This document shows positions 41,749-50,695 of a DNA stretch of 64,000 nucleotides, in pieces. Within the stretch, counting starts at the first letter, position 1. Every line of letters starts with the position of its first letter. The position numbers and the translations under genes are program-made. Below the pieces are notes generated by a model, which ran no database searches, was not told the origin of the DNA, and saw only the letters and a list, made by a program, of their open reading frames with translations. The stretch is from Nocardiopsis alborubida (GTDB lineage: Bacteria > Actinomycetota > Actinomycetes > Streptosporangiales > Streptosporangiaceae): NCBI RefSeq assembly GCF_012396365.1, contig NZ_JAAXPG010000001.1:62001-126000 (forward strand), written 5' to 3'.

Positions 41749-42009
41749 ATGAACCAGAACTTCCAGAGCAAGCGCTTCCGACGCAGCGGAAGCGACCGCT
41801 ACCTCGCCGGTGTCTGCGGGGGGATCGCCGAGTTCCTCAACGTCGACTCCACGCTGGTCCGCCTGGTCTTCGTGGTCCTGACGGTCCTCGGGTTCAGCGG
41901 CGTCTTCGTCTACATCCTGGCCTGGCTGATCATGCCGGCCGAGAACGAGAAGCGCTCCTTGCTGGAGCAGATCATCCGCAACTTCCAGGGAAAGCCGAGT
42001 CAGAGCTGA
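41749..42009 (+). CDS. PspC-domain membrane protein
   Basis: 86 residues. RRSGSDRYLAGVCGGIAEFLN is the PspC signature, followed by one or two hydrophobic segments (LVRLVFVVLTVLGFSGVFVY). Such proteins take part in envelope-stress signalling. ATG with GTGGAG upstream. The stop overlaps a tiny frame (next entry). Confidence 0.9.
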   Translation: MNQNFQSKRFRRSGSDRYLAGVCGGIAEFLNVDSTLVRLVFVVLTVLGFSGVFVYILAWLIMPAENEKRSLLEQIIRNFQGKPSQS

Positions 42010-42125
42010 TGTGGACCCTCAGAGCACAACCGGGTTGGAAACGACGCGAGCTGCGCACCCCGCGGGAGGAGCGCGAGGCCGAGCAGGCCTGCGAAGCCCC
42101 CGCGGAGTGCGGCAAGGAGCGCTAG
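42009..42125 (+). CDS. possible 38-aa basic protein coupled to the PspC gene
   Basis: ATG overlaps the PspC stop (TGATG), giving MWTLRAQPGWKRRELRTPRE and a charged tail with two cysteines. Translational coupling is the only support; codon bias cannot be judged in so short a frame. Confidence 0.35.
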   Translation: MWTLRAQPGWKRRELRTPREEREAEQACEAPAECGKER

Positions 42126-42146
42126 GAACCCCGTGCGGCGGGGAAC

Positions 42147-43451
42147 CTAGGCGCTGTCCCCGGTCGCGTTCATCTGATCGATGGTCTCACCGGCCATCCG
42201 CGACCACGGGAACGCCAGGAGCACCGCGCAGACCACGCCGATGGCACCGGCCGCGACGATGACGACACCGGTGCCGAACTTCTCGGCGAAGAACCCGGCC
42301 ACCAGGATGCCCACGCCCTGTGCGGCCTGGAGCCCGGCCGCGACCAGCCCGAAGGCCAGTCCGCGGCCCTCCTTGGGCACGCACAGCACGAACGCCGCGT
42401 TGGCCACGAACTGGTAGGAGCCCGCGACGCCGCAGAGCGCTAGTGCGGTCACCATCAGCCACAGCGGCGGGTCGGTCAGCCACAGCAGCAGCGGCGCCGA
42501 GGTGAGGACGGCCAGCGGGCCGAGCAGGCGCATGCGGATGGACGGCGGGACGAACCGGGTCAGGACGAACCCGCCGACGAACCCGCCGATCGCCGAGCCC
42601 GCCATGATGAACCCGGCCGCCGCCGCTCCTGCGCCGATCTCCTCGGCCATCGGGTTGGCGAGCCCGTAGGGGATGCCGTACAGGCCGGCGAGCCAGGCGA
42701 GCAGCGCCAGGGTGCGCAGCCTGCGGTCGGAGAAGACCAGCTTGGCCCCGTCCCGGGTCATCGCGGCGAACCCGGGGCGGTCTCCCTGCCCCCCGCGGGG
42801 CGCGGGGCGCGCGGCCACACCCAGCAGCACGGTGAGCGCGGACAGCACGAAGAGGACGCCGGTCGACATCACGGCGATGTTGGGGCCGATGACGGCGACG
42901 ATCAGGCCGCCGGCGACCAGACCGGCGAGCATGCCCAGCTGCGAGGTGAGCTGGATGATGGCCGTGCTGGCGACGTAGCGCTCGCCCTGGATGATCTCGG
43001 CCATCATCGCGGCGCGGGCCGCGGCGAAGGGGACCGACGGCAGCACCGAGCAGAAGAGCAGTATCCAGACGGCCCAGATCGGCATGCCGGGGATACCGAT
43101 GAGCACGATCACGGCCGCGCGCGCGAGGTCGCAGGCGATCATGACGCGGCGGCGGGGGAGGAGGTCGGCGAGCCCGGAGATGAGCGGGCTGATGATCGGG
43201 GGCAGGAAGGTCAGGGCCAGGGTGACGCCCGCGGCCAGCGCGGAGCCGGTGATCTGGAAGACGAGCACGCTGGTGGCGATGTTCAGCAGGTTCGTGCCGA
43301 TGACCGAGAGCGCGTGGGCGAGCCAGACGGCCCGGAACTCGGCGATCGCCATGACGACGCGGTAGCTGCTCCGCCAGTCGTCGTTGTTGGGGGCGCTCGA
43401 AGACTCGTGGTCTCCGTTGTCAGGTGTGTTGTCGAGGCGCGGATTGGCCAC
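42147..43451 (-). CDS. MFS transporter (enterobactin-exporter-like)
   Basis: 434 residues with about twelve hydrophobic segments. FRAVWLAHALSVIGTNLLNIA and ISGLADLLPRRRVMIACDLARA match the MFS_3 group. The GTG at 43451 has AAGGGAG upstream. A small inverted repeat TTACA-GGGT-TGTAA (43469-43482) lies 18 bases before it. Substrate unknown. The 334 bases upstream (43452-43785) show no gene and become AT-rich near 43680-43740. Confidence 0.82.
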   Translation of the reverse strand: MANPRLDNTPDNGDHESSSAPNNDDWRSSYRVVMAIAEFRAVWLAHALSVIGTNLLNIATSVLVFQITGSALAAGVTLALTFLPPIISPLISGLADLLPRRRVMIACDLARAAVIVLIGIPGMPIWAVWILLFCSVLPSVPFAAARAAMMAEIIQGERYVASTAIIQLTSQLGMLAGLVAGGLIVAVIGPNIAVMSTGVLFVLSALTVLLGVAARPAPRGGQGDRPGFAAMTRDGAKLVFSDRRLRTLALLAWLAGLYGIPYGLANPMAEEIGAGAAAAGFIMAGSAIGGFVGGFVLTRFVPPSIRMRLLGPLAVLTSAPLLLWLTDPPLWLMVTALALCGVAGSYQFVANAAFVLCVPKEGRGLAFGLVAAGLQAAQGVGILVAGFFAEKFGTGVVIVAAGAIGVVCAVLLAFPWSRMAGETIDQMNATGDSA

Positions 43452-43785
43452 CCGGCACTCCCTTACTGTTACAGGGTTGTAATCACGCTGTGTCGTGTCC
43501 CAATAACCAACAGTTCCGGAAGGTGAGCTTCGTCGCAAGCCGTTCTGGGGAATTCGTGTCTGATTCGTTGCTGTGGGTGAGGAATGCCGGGTGGATTCGT
43601 CCGTGTTGTCAAGCCGCCTTGGACGGATTGTCTTCGCTGGTCGCGCCGTGTCTGAGCGGAGTCGTACGCCCGCCTTGGAATGTCGTTTATGAGCATAATG
43701 TTGATTGATATGTGCGAAGAGTGACGAAAAGCGTGATCCGAAGGAGACCGCGGCCCGGGGGCGAGGGACCGGAGGAGTGCCGGGT

Positions 43786-44136
43786 TCAGCCCCAGCCGAG
43801 CTCGGTCAGGCGGGAGTCGTCGATGCCGAAGTGGTGTGCGATCTCGTGCACCACGGTCACGAGCACCTCCTCCACCACCTGCTCGGGGGTCTCGCAGAAG
43901 GCGCAGATGTTGCGCCGGTAGATGAAGATCTGGTCGGGGAGCACGCCGAAGTAGGAGTCGCCCCGCTCAGTCAGGGGGATGCCCTCGTACAGGCCGAGCA
44001 GCCCCTCCGGCGACTCGTCCTCGACGGTGATCACCACGTTGTCCATGAGCTGCGCCAGCTCGGGCGGGATCTGGTCGAGGGCGTCGGCGACCAGTTCCTC
44101 GAAATCCCTGCGCGTCAGTTCCACCACACCTGCCAT
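43786..44136 (-). CDS. zincin-like metallopeptidase family protein
   Basis: 116 residues. TVVHEIAHHFGIDDSRL carries the HExxH zinc motif near 98-102, with His106 and Asp as further candidates. The short length fits the Zincin_1 (DUF1025) family, small cytoplasmic metallopeptidases of unknown substrate. ATG 44136; divergent from the phosphoesterase gene at 44231. Confidence 0.88.
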   Translation of the reverse strand: MAGVVELTRRDFEELVADALDQIPPELAQLMDNVVITVEDESPEGLLGLYEGIPLTERGDSYFGVLPDQIFIYRRNICAFCETPEQVVEEVLVTVVHEIAHHFGIDDSRLTELGWG

Positions 44137-44230
44137 TGTGCTGCCTCCCCACGGCACGCCGGAAGCGACATAACACTCTCGAAGGGGAGGAAACACGGGA
44201 ACGCCTCCCCCGGAGGGGCATGATGGGGGT

Positions 44231-45766
44231 GTGTTGTCTTGGGAAGCGATCCGCGGATACGACCTTCGCGGAGCCCTCCGACGGCTCCGCGGCACCTTTG
44301 ACCGGCTGCGCTCCGGCCGCGCGTGGCGGTGGGGGTGCGTCGTCGTCGCGGGCCTGGTCGGCGGCTGGCTGGGCCTGGCCCTGGGCGGCCAGGTGGTCAC
44401 TCCCATCGGCCCCGCGGACGTCACGATGAGCCTGAGCCCCCAGTGGCGGGGTGAGACGGTCGTCGACGTGGCCCCGCTGGGGCAGCTGGCCTTCGACACC
44501 CACAGCGCCCCGATCAAGCTGGAGGCGAGGATCTCCAACATCCGGCTGTCCGCGGCCGAGGAGGTCTTCGCCGACCCCGAGGCGATCAACCGCATGGCCG
44601 CGGGGATCGGTTCCGACCTGCGCGCCGGTGTGATCGGCCTGCTGGTGCGCGCGGTGCTCGCCGCGGCCCTGGGGGCCGCCGTGGTGGGGCTGCTGCTCTT
44701 CCGCGACGTGTGGCGGGCCCTGGCCAGCGCCCTGGTGTCGCTGGGCGTGCTCGTGGCCTCCGGAGCGGTGGCCGCCAACACCTTCAACCCCAGCGCCATC
44801 GCCGAGCCCCGCTACACCGGACTGATCGCGGGCGCCCCGCAGGTGGTGGGCAGCGCGGAGGAGGTGGTGGGCCGGTTCAGCCAGTACCAGGAGCAGTTGG
44901 CGGGGCTGGTCGGCAACGTCGCGATGATCTACGAGGCCACTTCCACCCTCCCCGTGTACGAGAAGGACGAGTCCGTCATCACCGTGCTGCACGTGTCCGA
45001 CATCCAGCTGAACCCGGCCTCGCGGAGCATCATCCGCACGCTCCGGGAGCAGTACGGGGCGGACATGGTCGTGGACTCGGGGGACCTCACCGACCGGGGG
45101 AGCGCGGCCGAGGACGCGTTCGCCGACGAGATCGGCGGGCTGGACGTGCCGTACGTGTGGGTGCGCGGCCGGCACGACTCCATGGGAACGCAGCGGGCGG
45201 TGGCGGCACAGGAGAACGCCGTCGTGCTGGACGGCGAGGTCCGGGAGGTGGGCGGCCTGACCTTCTACGGGTCGGGGGACCCCCGGTACGTCCCGGACGC
45301 GACCCGGCTCAACCCCGACGCCTCCGAGGTGGCCGCACGGGGCGAGGAGGAGGCCGCGAAGGTGGTCGACTCCCGCGAGGACGTGGACGTGGTCGTCATG
45401 CACACGCGCACGCAGGCTGAGGCCTTCGACGGGGTGGTGCCGCTGGTGCTGACGGGCGACGACCACCTGCGGTCCACCGAGCTGACCGACCTGGGCACCC
45501 GGTTCCTCGTGCAGGGGTCCACCGGCGGGGCCGGTCTGCGCGGGCTGGATCACGGCCCCGGCCGTCCGACCCCGTACCAGGCGTCGGTGCTGTACTTCGA
45601 TGCCGAGACCGGGCGCCTCCAGGCCCGCGACGACATCGATCTGGGCGGCATCGGACTGACGTCGGCACAGGTCGAGCGGCACATCGAGACCGACCCGCAG
45701 CGCCCGGTGGGCGAACCCTCCGAGGAACCTGAGGAGGAGGCCAGCGACGGGGAGCGGACTCCCTGA
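44231..45766 (+). CDS. membrane-anchored metallophosphoesterase
   Basis: 511 residues from a GTG. One membrane helix near 35-55 and another pair near 137-185 enclose an extracytoplasmic region. The phosphoesterase domain begins VITVLHVSDIQLNP near 252, continues VDSGDLTDRGS near 279 (metal ligands Asp), VRGRHDS near 310, where the family usually has GNHD, so the Asn is replaced by Arg, and VMHTRTQ and TGDDH further on. Metal binding may therefore differ. An acidic tail ends the chain. Confidence 0.83.
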   Translation: MLSWEAIRGYDLRGALRRLRGTFDRLRSGRAWRWGCVVVAGLVGGWLGLALGGQVVTPIGPADVTMSLSPQWRGETVVDVAPLGQLAFDTHSAPIKLEARISNIRLSAAEEVFADPEAINRMAAGIGSDLRAGVIGLLVRAVLAAALGAAVVGLLLFRDVWRALASALVSLGVLVASGAVAANTFNPSAIAEPRYTGLIAGAPQVVGSAEEVVGRFSQYQEQLAGLVGNVAMIYEATSTLPVYEKDESVITVLHVSDIQLNPASRSIIRTLREQYGADMVVDSGDLTDRGSAAEDAFADEIGGLDVPYVWVRGRHDSMGTQRAVAAQENAVVLDGEVREVGGLTFYGSGDPRYVPDATRLNPDASEVAARGEEEAAKVVDSREDVDVVVMHTRTQAEAFDGVVPLVLTGDDHLRSTELTDLGTRFLVQGSTGGAGLRGLDHGPGRPTPYQASVLYFDAETGRLQARDDIDLGGIGLTSAQVERHIETDPQRPVGEPSEEPEEEASDGERTP

Positions 45767-45862
45767 CCCGCGCGTCGCCGCAGGTGGAGGAGGCGGCGAC
45801 TGGCCGGGCTTATCACTTTGGTGTTGGTTGCGAATCTCCCCTATGCTTGACGTGTCACACGG

Positions 45863-45935
45863 GCCCCCATCGTCTAGCGGCCTAGGACGCCGCCCTTTCA
45901 AGGCGGTAGCGCGGGTTCGAATCCCGTTGGGGGTA
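45863..45935 (+). tRNA. tRNA-Glu (anticodon TTC)
   Basis: 73 bases: acceptor GCCCCCA pairs TGGGGGT, anticodon arm CCGCC-CTTTCAA-GGCGG, T-arm GCGGG-TTCGAAT-CCCGT. First of three clustered tRNAs. Confidence 0.95.
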
Positions 45936-46024
45936 CGAGGCGGTTCGAGCACTACCGGACATCTGGCAGAATGAGAACCGCAGCGAGAGCACGGGGCCCA
46001 ACACCCGGTGCGACAACTGAACAA

Positions 46025-46099
46025 GGTCCTGTGGAGCAGTTAGGAGTGCTCGCCACCCTGTCAAGGTGGAGGCCGCGGGTTCAAATCCCGTCAGGACCG
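46025..46099 (+). tRNA. tRNA-Asp (anticodon GTC), copy 1
   Basis: 75 bases: acceptor GGTCCTG pairs CAGGACC, anticodon arm CCACC-CTGTCAA-GGTGG. Identical to the copy at 48217. Confidence 0.95.
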
Positions 46100-46124
46100 C
46101 CGTCGCCGAAGTATCGGCGAGTGC

Positions 46125-46198
46125 GGCTAGGTAGCTCAGTTGGTACGAGCGTCCGCCTGAAAAGCGGAAGGTCGGCGGTTCGACCCCGCCCCTAGCCA
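46125..46198 (+). tRNA. tRNA-Phe (anticodon GAA)
   Basis: 74 bases: acceptor GGCTAGG pairs CCTAGCC, the anticodon arm contains TGAAAA, T-arm GGCGG-TTCGACC-CCGCC. The last tRNA of the cluster, followed by a strong terminator. Confidence 0.95.
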
Positions 46199-46216
46199 CT
46201 CCAAGCAGACATGCAC

Positions 46217-46256
46217 AAAGGCCCCGCCACCTGCGGAAGCAGGCGGCGGGGCCTTT
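46217..46256 (+). terminator. terminator of the tRNA cluster
   Basis: AAAGGCCCCGCC and GGCGGGGCCTTT form a 12-bp stem, ending CCTTTGCG. Confidence 0.85.
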
Positions 46257-46828
46257 GCGTTGGTCGCGGTGGTCGTGGGTGGGCGGCTGCGGTCCCCGGT
46301 GGGTGTCCACGGCCAATGCGCGGCCACGGGGTCGTGGGGTCTCACCGGCTTCGGGTCCGATCCCGTCCTCGTGGGGCCTGGTGGACTCGTGGGGACTGGT
46401 GGAGAGGCCGACTGGCAACGCTGACGGGTGGCGCCTCGGTACAGCCGGTGCGCCTCCTCGCCCTGGCCCCTGGTGCGACTTCGTCCGCACCCGCGAGGCA
46501 CGTGCGTGGGACGCCTTCAGCGCTCCCGTGCTGTGCCGGGACGAGCTGAGCGGGCGTCCGGGCGGGGTGCCCGCGCTTTCCGGGCGTTGAGCGGCCTCAG
46601 GCCCGCTGGGAGACCTCTGGTCCGCTGGGAGACCTCTGACGAATCCGGCCAGGTCCATGTGCCCCGGTAAGCGGTCACGGTCAGGGGACCGCCTCCGCGC
46701 GCGTCGGGTCCTGCACGTCCTCCGTGGGGGCGGACGGGACCGTCCCGGGCGCCGTGCCGAGAACCCCCGGGCGGTGGGGTGACGCCGACCACGGCGTGCG
46801 CGGAGCTCCTCGGGTAGTGTCCGGACCC
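46257..46828. other. 572-base intergenic region
   Basis: Open frames here lack ribosome binding sites and family similarity; I see no gene. Some CTCGTGGGG-type near-repeats occur (46372-46400) and the sentence-like repeat CCGCTGGGAGACCTCTG occurs twice at 46604 and 46621. Confidence 0.4.
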
Positions 46829-47626
46829 GTGAGCCACGTGACCGCAGCTGACGGAACCCGGATCTGGTACGACGTCCTCGGGCAGGGCGATCCCCTCCTG
46901 CTCCTCAACGGGCAGTCCCTCGACCACGAGATGTGGGACGGGGTGCACACCGACCTGGCCCGGCACCACAGGGTCGTGCGGATGGACTTCCGGGGGACCG
47001 GCGGCAGCGACGCGCCCCTGGACGAGCCCTACACCTTCGGACTGTTCGTGGACGACGCCCTCACCGTCCTGGACGCCCTGGGGATCTCCCGTACGCACGT
47101 CTACGGGTTCTCCATGGGCGGGAAGGTCGCCCAGACCTTCGCGGCCACCGCGCCCGGCCGCCTCGGCGCGCTCGTGCTGGGCTCCACTGCGCCGGGCGGG
47201 AGCAACGAGGTCGAACGCCCGAGGTCGGCCACCCTCGCGCTGCGCCGGGCCGGTACGGCCGAGGGGCGCGACAGGATCGCCGAACTCTTCTACGGCTCCG
47301 AGTGGGCCGCCGCCCACCCCGACACGGTCACCCGCGTCCTGCCGCGCGGACCGCTGCGCGCCCAGCGCCTGCACTTCGGTGCCAGCTCGGGCTACGACGG
47401 GTGGGAGCTGTTGCCCTCGATCCAGGCGCCGACCCTGGTCGTGCACGGTGAGGACGACGTCCTCACCCCGGTCGGCAACGCCGCCCTCCTGGCGGAGCGC
47501 GTCCCCGGAGCCCGGCTGCTGGTCCTGCCCGGCATGCGCCACGGCTACCTGCACGAGGACGCGGCCAAGGCCACGCACGAGGTGCTGGACTTCCTGGCGG
47601 AGCACCCGCTCCCCGCGCAGGGCTGA
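46829..47626 (+). CDS. alpha/beta hydrolase
   Basis: 265 residues from a GTG; a longer frame from 46724 has no similarity. Oxyanion region LLLNGQSLDHEMWD, nucleophile elbow GFSMGG near residue 97, acid in VVHGEDDVLTP and histidine in MRHGYLHED. Similar to 3-oxoadipate enol-lactonase-type hydrolases; the substrate is unknown. TAGTGT lies 14 bases before the GTG, so the mRNA may be nearly leaderless. Confidence 0.86.
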   Translation: MSHVTAADGTRIWYDVLGQGDPLLLLNGQSLDHEMWDGVHTDLARHHRVVRMDFRGTGGSDAPLDEPYTFGLFVDDALTVLDALGISRTHVYGFSMGGKVAQTFAATAPGRLGALVLGSTAPGGSNEVERPRSATLALRRAGTAEGRDRIAELFYGSEWAAAHPDTVTRVLPRGPLRAQRLHFGASSGYDGWELLPSIQAPTLVVHGEDDVLTPVGNAALLAERVPGARLLVLPGMRHGYLHEDAAKATHEVLDFLAEHPLPAQG

Positions 47627-47702
47627 CCGGTCGCCCCGGCCGACGGGGCCCGGACCCCGGTCCCGCCAGCCGGTCCCGCCGACCGTTTCCCACGGCCGCG
47701 CG

Positions 47703-48119
47703 CTACGGCGCGGGCGGGCCCGGCGGGAAGTCGCTGCGCAGCCTGTCCAGCATGCGGCGGTCGCGCTTGGTCGGCCTCCCGGCCCCCCGGTCGCGCCTGA
47801 TGACGGGCGTGGTCGCCTGCGGCGGGGGCGTCGGCGTCCTGTCGGTGTAGCAGCGGGCGGCGATCGGCGCGCTCACGCGCTTCTCGATGACATGGCCCAC
47901 ATCGACCGTGCGCGTGGTCCCGTGCAGCCGGACGCGCACCTCGTCGCCGACCTTGACCGTGGTGGCGGGCTTGGCCGGGCGGTCGTTGACGCGCACGTGC
48001 CCGCCGCGGCAGGCCTGTGCGGCGTCCGAGCGCGTCTTGGTGAGGCGTACGGCCCACATCCAGCGGTCGACCCGGGTGCTCTCCGGGCCCGGCGGCAGGG
48101 GCGCCGAGAACTCGTTCAC
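47703..48119 (-). CDS. S4-domain RNA-binding protein (Hsp15/HslR-like)
   Basis: 138 residues. STRVDRWMWAVRLTKTRSDAA then CRGGHVRVNDRPAKP is the S4 domain of the ribosome-associated Hsp15 family, which rescues stalled 50S subunits. A basic C-terminus follows. GTG 48119 with GGAAGGA upstream is chosen over GTG 48134. Convergent with the hydrolase gene. Confidence 0.88.
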   Translation of the reverse strand: MNEFSAPLPPGPESTRVDRWMWAVRLTKTRSDAAQACRGGHVRVNDRPAKPATTVKVGDEVRVRLHGTTRTVDVGHVIEKRVSAPIAARCYTDRTPTPPPQATTPVIRRDRGAGRPTKRDRRMLDRLRSDFPPGPPAP

Positions 48120-48216
48120 GCCGGTTCCTTCCACTCTCCTGGGACGTTTCCCGCCACTCTAGGCGGCCACCGGTACGAAGTACTCCGAAGTCGCGCTAGA
48201 GTTGTTCATGCAGCGA

Positions 48217-48291
48217 GGTCCTGTGGAGCAGTTAGGAGTGCTCGCCACCCTGTCAAGGTGGAGGCCGCGGGTTCAAATCCCGTCAGGACCG
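48217..48291 (+). tRNA. tRNA-Asp (anticodon GTC), copy 2
   Basis: The 75-base sequence is identical to 46025-46099, with different flanks. A strong terminator follows. Confidence 0.95.
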
Positions 48292-48297
48292 CATGGT

Positions 48298-48332
48298 GAA
48301 GGCCCGGTGTCGTTTTCAGACACCGGGCCTTC
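48298..48332 (+). terminator. terminator after second tRNA-Asp
   Basis: GAAGGCCCGGTGTC and its complement form a perfect 14-bp stem around GTTTTCA. Confidence 0.85.
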
Positions 48333-48375
48333 GGCGTTCTGCGGCTGACACGGACACAGAAGGGCATGAGGGACC

Positions 48376-49107
48376 TTGGGTTACCGGTACGCCGTCGAGC
48401 GGACCGACCACTCGGCCCTGGCGAGCGGACACGTGCTGCGGTCCGCACCGGGCTTTCCGGGCTTTCCGGTGCGGCTGGCCAGCGAGCTGTTCCAGCGCGC
48501 GATGGTGCACACCGGAGGGGAGGCCGTCCGCCTGTGGGACCCGTGCTGCGGCAGCGGGTACCTGGCGACGGTGCTGGGCCTGCTGCACCGGGACCTCCTC
48601 ACCGGCGTCCGCGCCACCGACGTGGACGCCGAAGCGGTCGCCCTGGCCGCGCGCAACCTGCGGCTGCTGACGGCCGAGGGGCTCGCCGAACGCGAGGAGG
48701 AGCTGCGCCGCTCCGCCCGGGACTTCGGCCGTGTGGCCTTCGTGGAGCGCGCCGAGGCCGCCCGCGACCTGGCGGCGGGGCTGGCCGCGCAGGGCGGCGA
48801 CCTGCCCCATGAGACGGCCGTGGCCGACGTGTTCTCCCTGGAGGAGGGCGTGGACGCGGACCTGGTGGTGACGGACGTGCCCTACGGCGAGATGACCCGG
48901 TGGGAGGGGGACGTTCCCGGCGGTGCCGGGGAGCCGATGCGGGGACTGCTGGCCTCCCTGGGGCGGGTGCTGCCCGACCACGCCGTCGTCGTGGTGACCG
49001 CCCGCACCCGCCGGGTCGCCCTGCCCGAGGGCGTGCGCGCACTGGAGCGGGTGAAGGTGGGCAACCGGGCCGCGGTGCTGGTGCGCGCCCGCGACATCGC
49101 GCCCTAG
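48376..49107 (+). CDS. AviRa-like 23S rRNA methyltransferase
   Basis: 243 residues from a TTG with GAGGGA upstream. LWDPCCGSGYLATVLGLLHRDLL (SAM motif I), ATDVDAEAVALAARNL (motif II) and VVTDVPYGEMTRWEG (catalytic motif) match AviRa, the enzyme that methylates 23S rRNA G2535 for avilamycin resistance. The N-terminal GHVLRSAPGFPGFPVRLASE is characteristic. It stands alone with no orthosomycin genes nearby, so it may be intrinsic ribosome modification or stand-alone resistance. Confidence 0.72.
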   Translation: MGYRYAVERTDHSALASGHVLRSAPGFPGFPVRLASELFQRAMVHTGGEAVRLWDPCCGSGYLATVLGLLHRDLLTGVRATDVDAEAVALAARNLRLLTAEGLAEREEELRRSARDFGRVAFVERAEAARDLAAGLAAQGGDLPHETAVADVFSLEEGVDADLVVTDVPYGEMTRWEGDVPGGAGEPMRGLLASLGRVLPDHAVVVVTARTRRVALPEGVRALERVKVGNRAAVLVRARDIAP

Positions 49108-49336
49108 CCGGACTGACCGGAACCGTCGCCGGTGTGACACGAGGGCCCGGCGAACCTCTGTGGTCGCCTGGACACCCGTCACACGGTTCCCGGCCGCGGA
49201 GCTTCGTCCACAGGCTGTGGACGACCGCTCGCCCCGGCCCGCTCCGCGCGTGCTCCCCGCTTCCCGGTCCCGTGGACGGTTCCCCGGCGCGGCACGGGGC
49301 CGCTGCCCCGGCGGCCGGACCCGTCTCCCGGCCGTC

Positions 49337-50533
49337 TCACCCCCGCACGTGGGCGAAGGCCCTCCAGGCGTACAGGGCCACCGCCAGGGCGACCGCCGCC
49401 AGCAGCACGAAGCCCAGCGTGTAGGCCCCCGTCGCCTGGTACACCGCCCCCATGAGCAGCGGCGGGAAGTAGCCGCCCAGTCCGCCGGCCGCACCCACCA
49501 GACCCGTGACCGTGCCGACCCTGGACGGCTCCACCAGCTTGGCCACCAGCGCGAACACGGCTCCGGTGCCCAGCCCCAGCGACAGCGCGATCAGGACGAA
49601 CGCCGCACCGGCGGGGAACTCCGCGGGCGGGTGCAGGGCCAGCACGACCGCGAACACGCAGGTGCCGACGAACGAGACCAGGCACACCCGCACCGGGCCG
49701 ATCCGGTCCGACAGGACGCCGCCGACCGGCCGGGCGGCCACGGCGGCCACCGCGAACCCGGCGGTGCGCAGCCCCGCGGCGGTCTGCGCGTAGTCGTAGG
49801 CCAGCGTCAGCAGCGTCGGCAGGTAGGTCGAGAAGGCCACGAAACCGCCGAAGGCGACCGCGTACAGCAGCGACGCCTGCCAGGTCGCCCGCAGCCGCAC
49901 CGCCTCCCTCATGCGCGGCAGCGCGGGCTCCGTGCGCGGCCGCCACTCCGGTGAGTCCCGGCACAGCAGCCACATCACCACGCCCATGGCCGCCAGCGCG
50001 GCGCACAGCAGCAGGTGCGTGGTGAACAGCCCCACCGCGTCCACCAGCCAGGGGGTGAGGAAGGACGACAGGGCGGTGCCGCCCATCCCCGCGCCGAACA
50101 CGCCCGTCGCGAACCCGCGCCGGTTCGCCGGGTACCAGGCGTTCACGAAGGGGATGCCGACCGCGAACGACGTGCCGGCGACGCCCAGGACGAAGCCCCA
50201 CAGCAGCAGCATCCCGTAGGAGTCCCCCGACACCCCCACCAGGAACGTCGGCACGATGCTCGCGAAGCACAGGACCGTGAACATCAGCCGTCCGCCGTAG
50301 CGGTCGGTCAGCGCGCCCACGGGGATGCGCCCCAGCGCCCCCACCAGCACCGGGAAGGCCACCAGGACGGAGGTCTGCGTGGGCGTCAGCCCCAGGTTCT
50401 CGGTGTAGGTGCGCGACAGGGGACCGATGAGGTTCCACGCCCAGAAGGTGAGCGTGAACGCCGCCGTGGCCAGCGCGAGGTTGCCGCCCGCCGTGCCGCG
50501 GCGCGACACCCTTCTCCCCGATTCCGTACGCAT
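49337..50533 (-). CDS. narK: nitrate/nitrite transporter, NarK family
   Basis: 398 residues with twelve hydrophobic segments. The nitrate signatures GAGMGGTALSSFLTP and GLVGAAGGLGGYFPPLLMG are both present, and RIPVGALTDRYGGR is the loop 2-3 motif. The ATG at 50533 lies 162 bases from narG, divergent. It takes up nitrate and/or exports nitrite for the reductase next door. A much longer open frame on this strand through narGHJI is a shadow. Confidence 0.93.
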   Translation of the reverse strand: MRTESGRRVSRRGTAGGNLALATAAFTLTFWAWNLIGPLSRTYTENLGLTPTQTSVLVAFPVLVGALGRIPVGALTDRYGGRLMFTVLCFASIVPTFLVGVSGDSYGMLLLWGFVLGVAGTSFAVGIPFVNAWYPANRRGFATGVFGAGMGGTALSSFLTPWLVDAVGLFTTHLLLCAALAAMGVVMWLLCRDSPEWRPRTEPALPRMREAVRLRATWQASLLYAVAFGGFVAFSTYLPTLLTLAYDYAQTAAGLRTAGFAVAAVAARPVGGVLSDRIGPVRVCLVSFVGTCVFAVVLALHPPAEFPAGAAFVLIALSLGLGTGAVFALVAKLVEPSRVGTVTGLVGAAGGLGGYFPPLLMGAVYQATGAYTLGFVLLAAVALAVALYAWRAFAHVRG

Positions 50534-50695
50534 CCGCGCACCCCTTCCTCCGCCGTTCCATGCGATTGTCACCCGATCCGGTGTGGGATGCGCCTTTTTC
50601 ACGCCGGAGAAGGCATATTTGTTGGCGGAATGCATTGGGTTCTGGCCCGGTGTCCCCGCTGGGGGCCAAGGAACGGTAAACGGGGTGTTGTCCTT

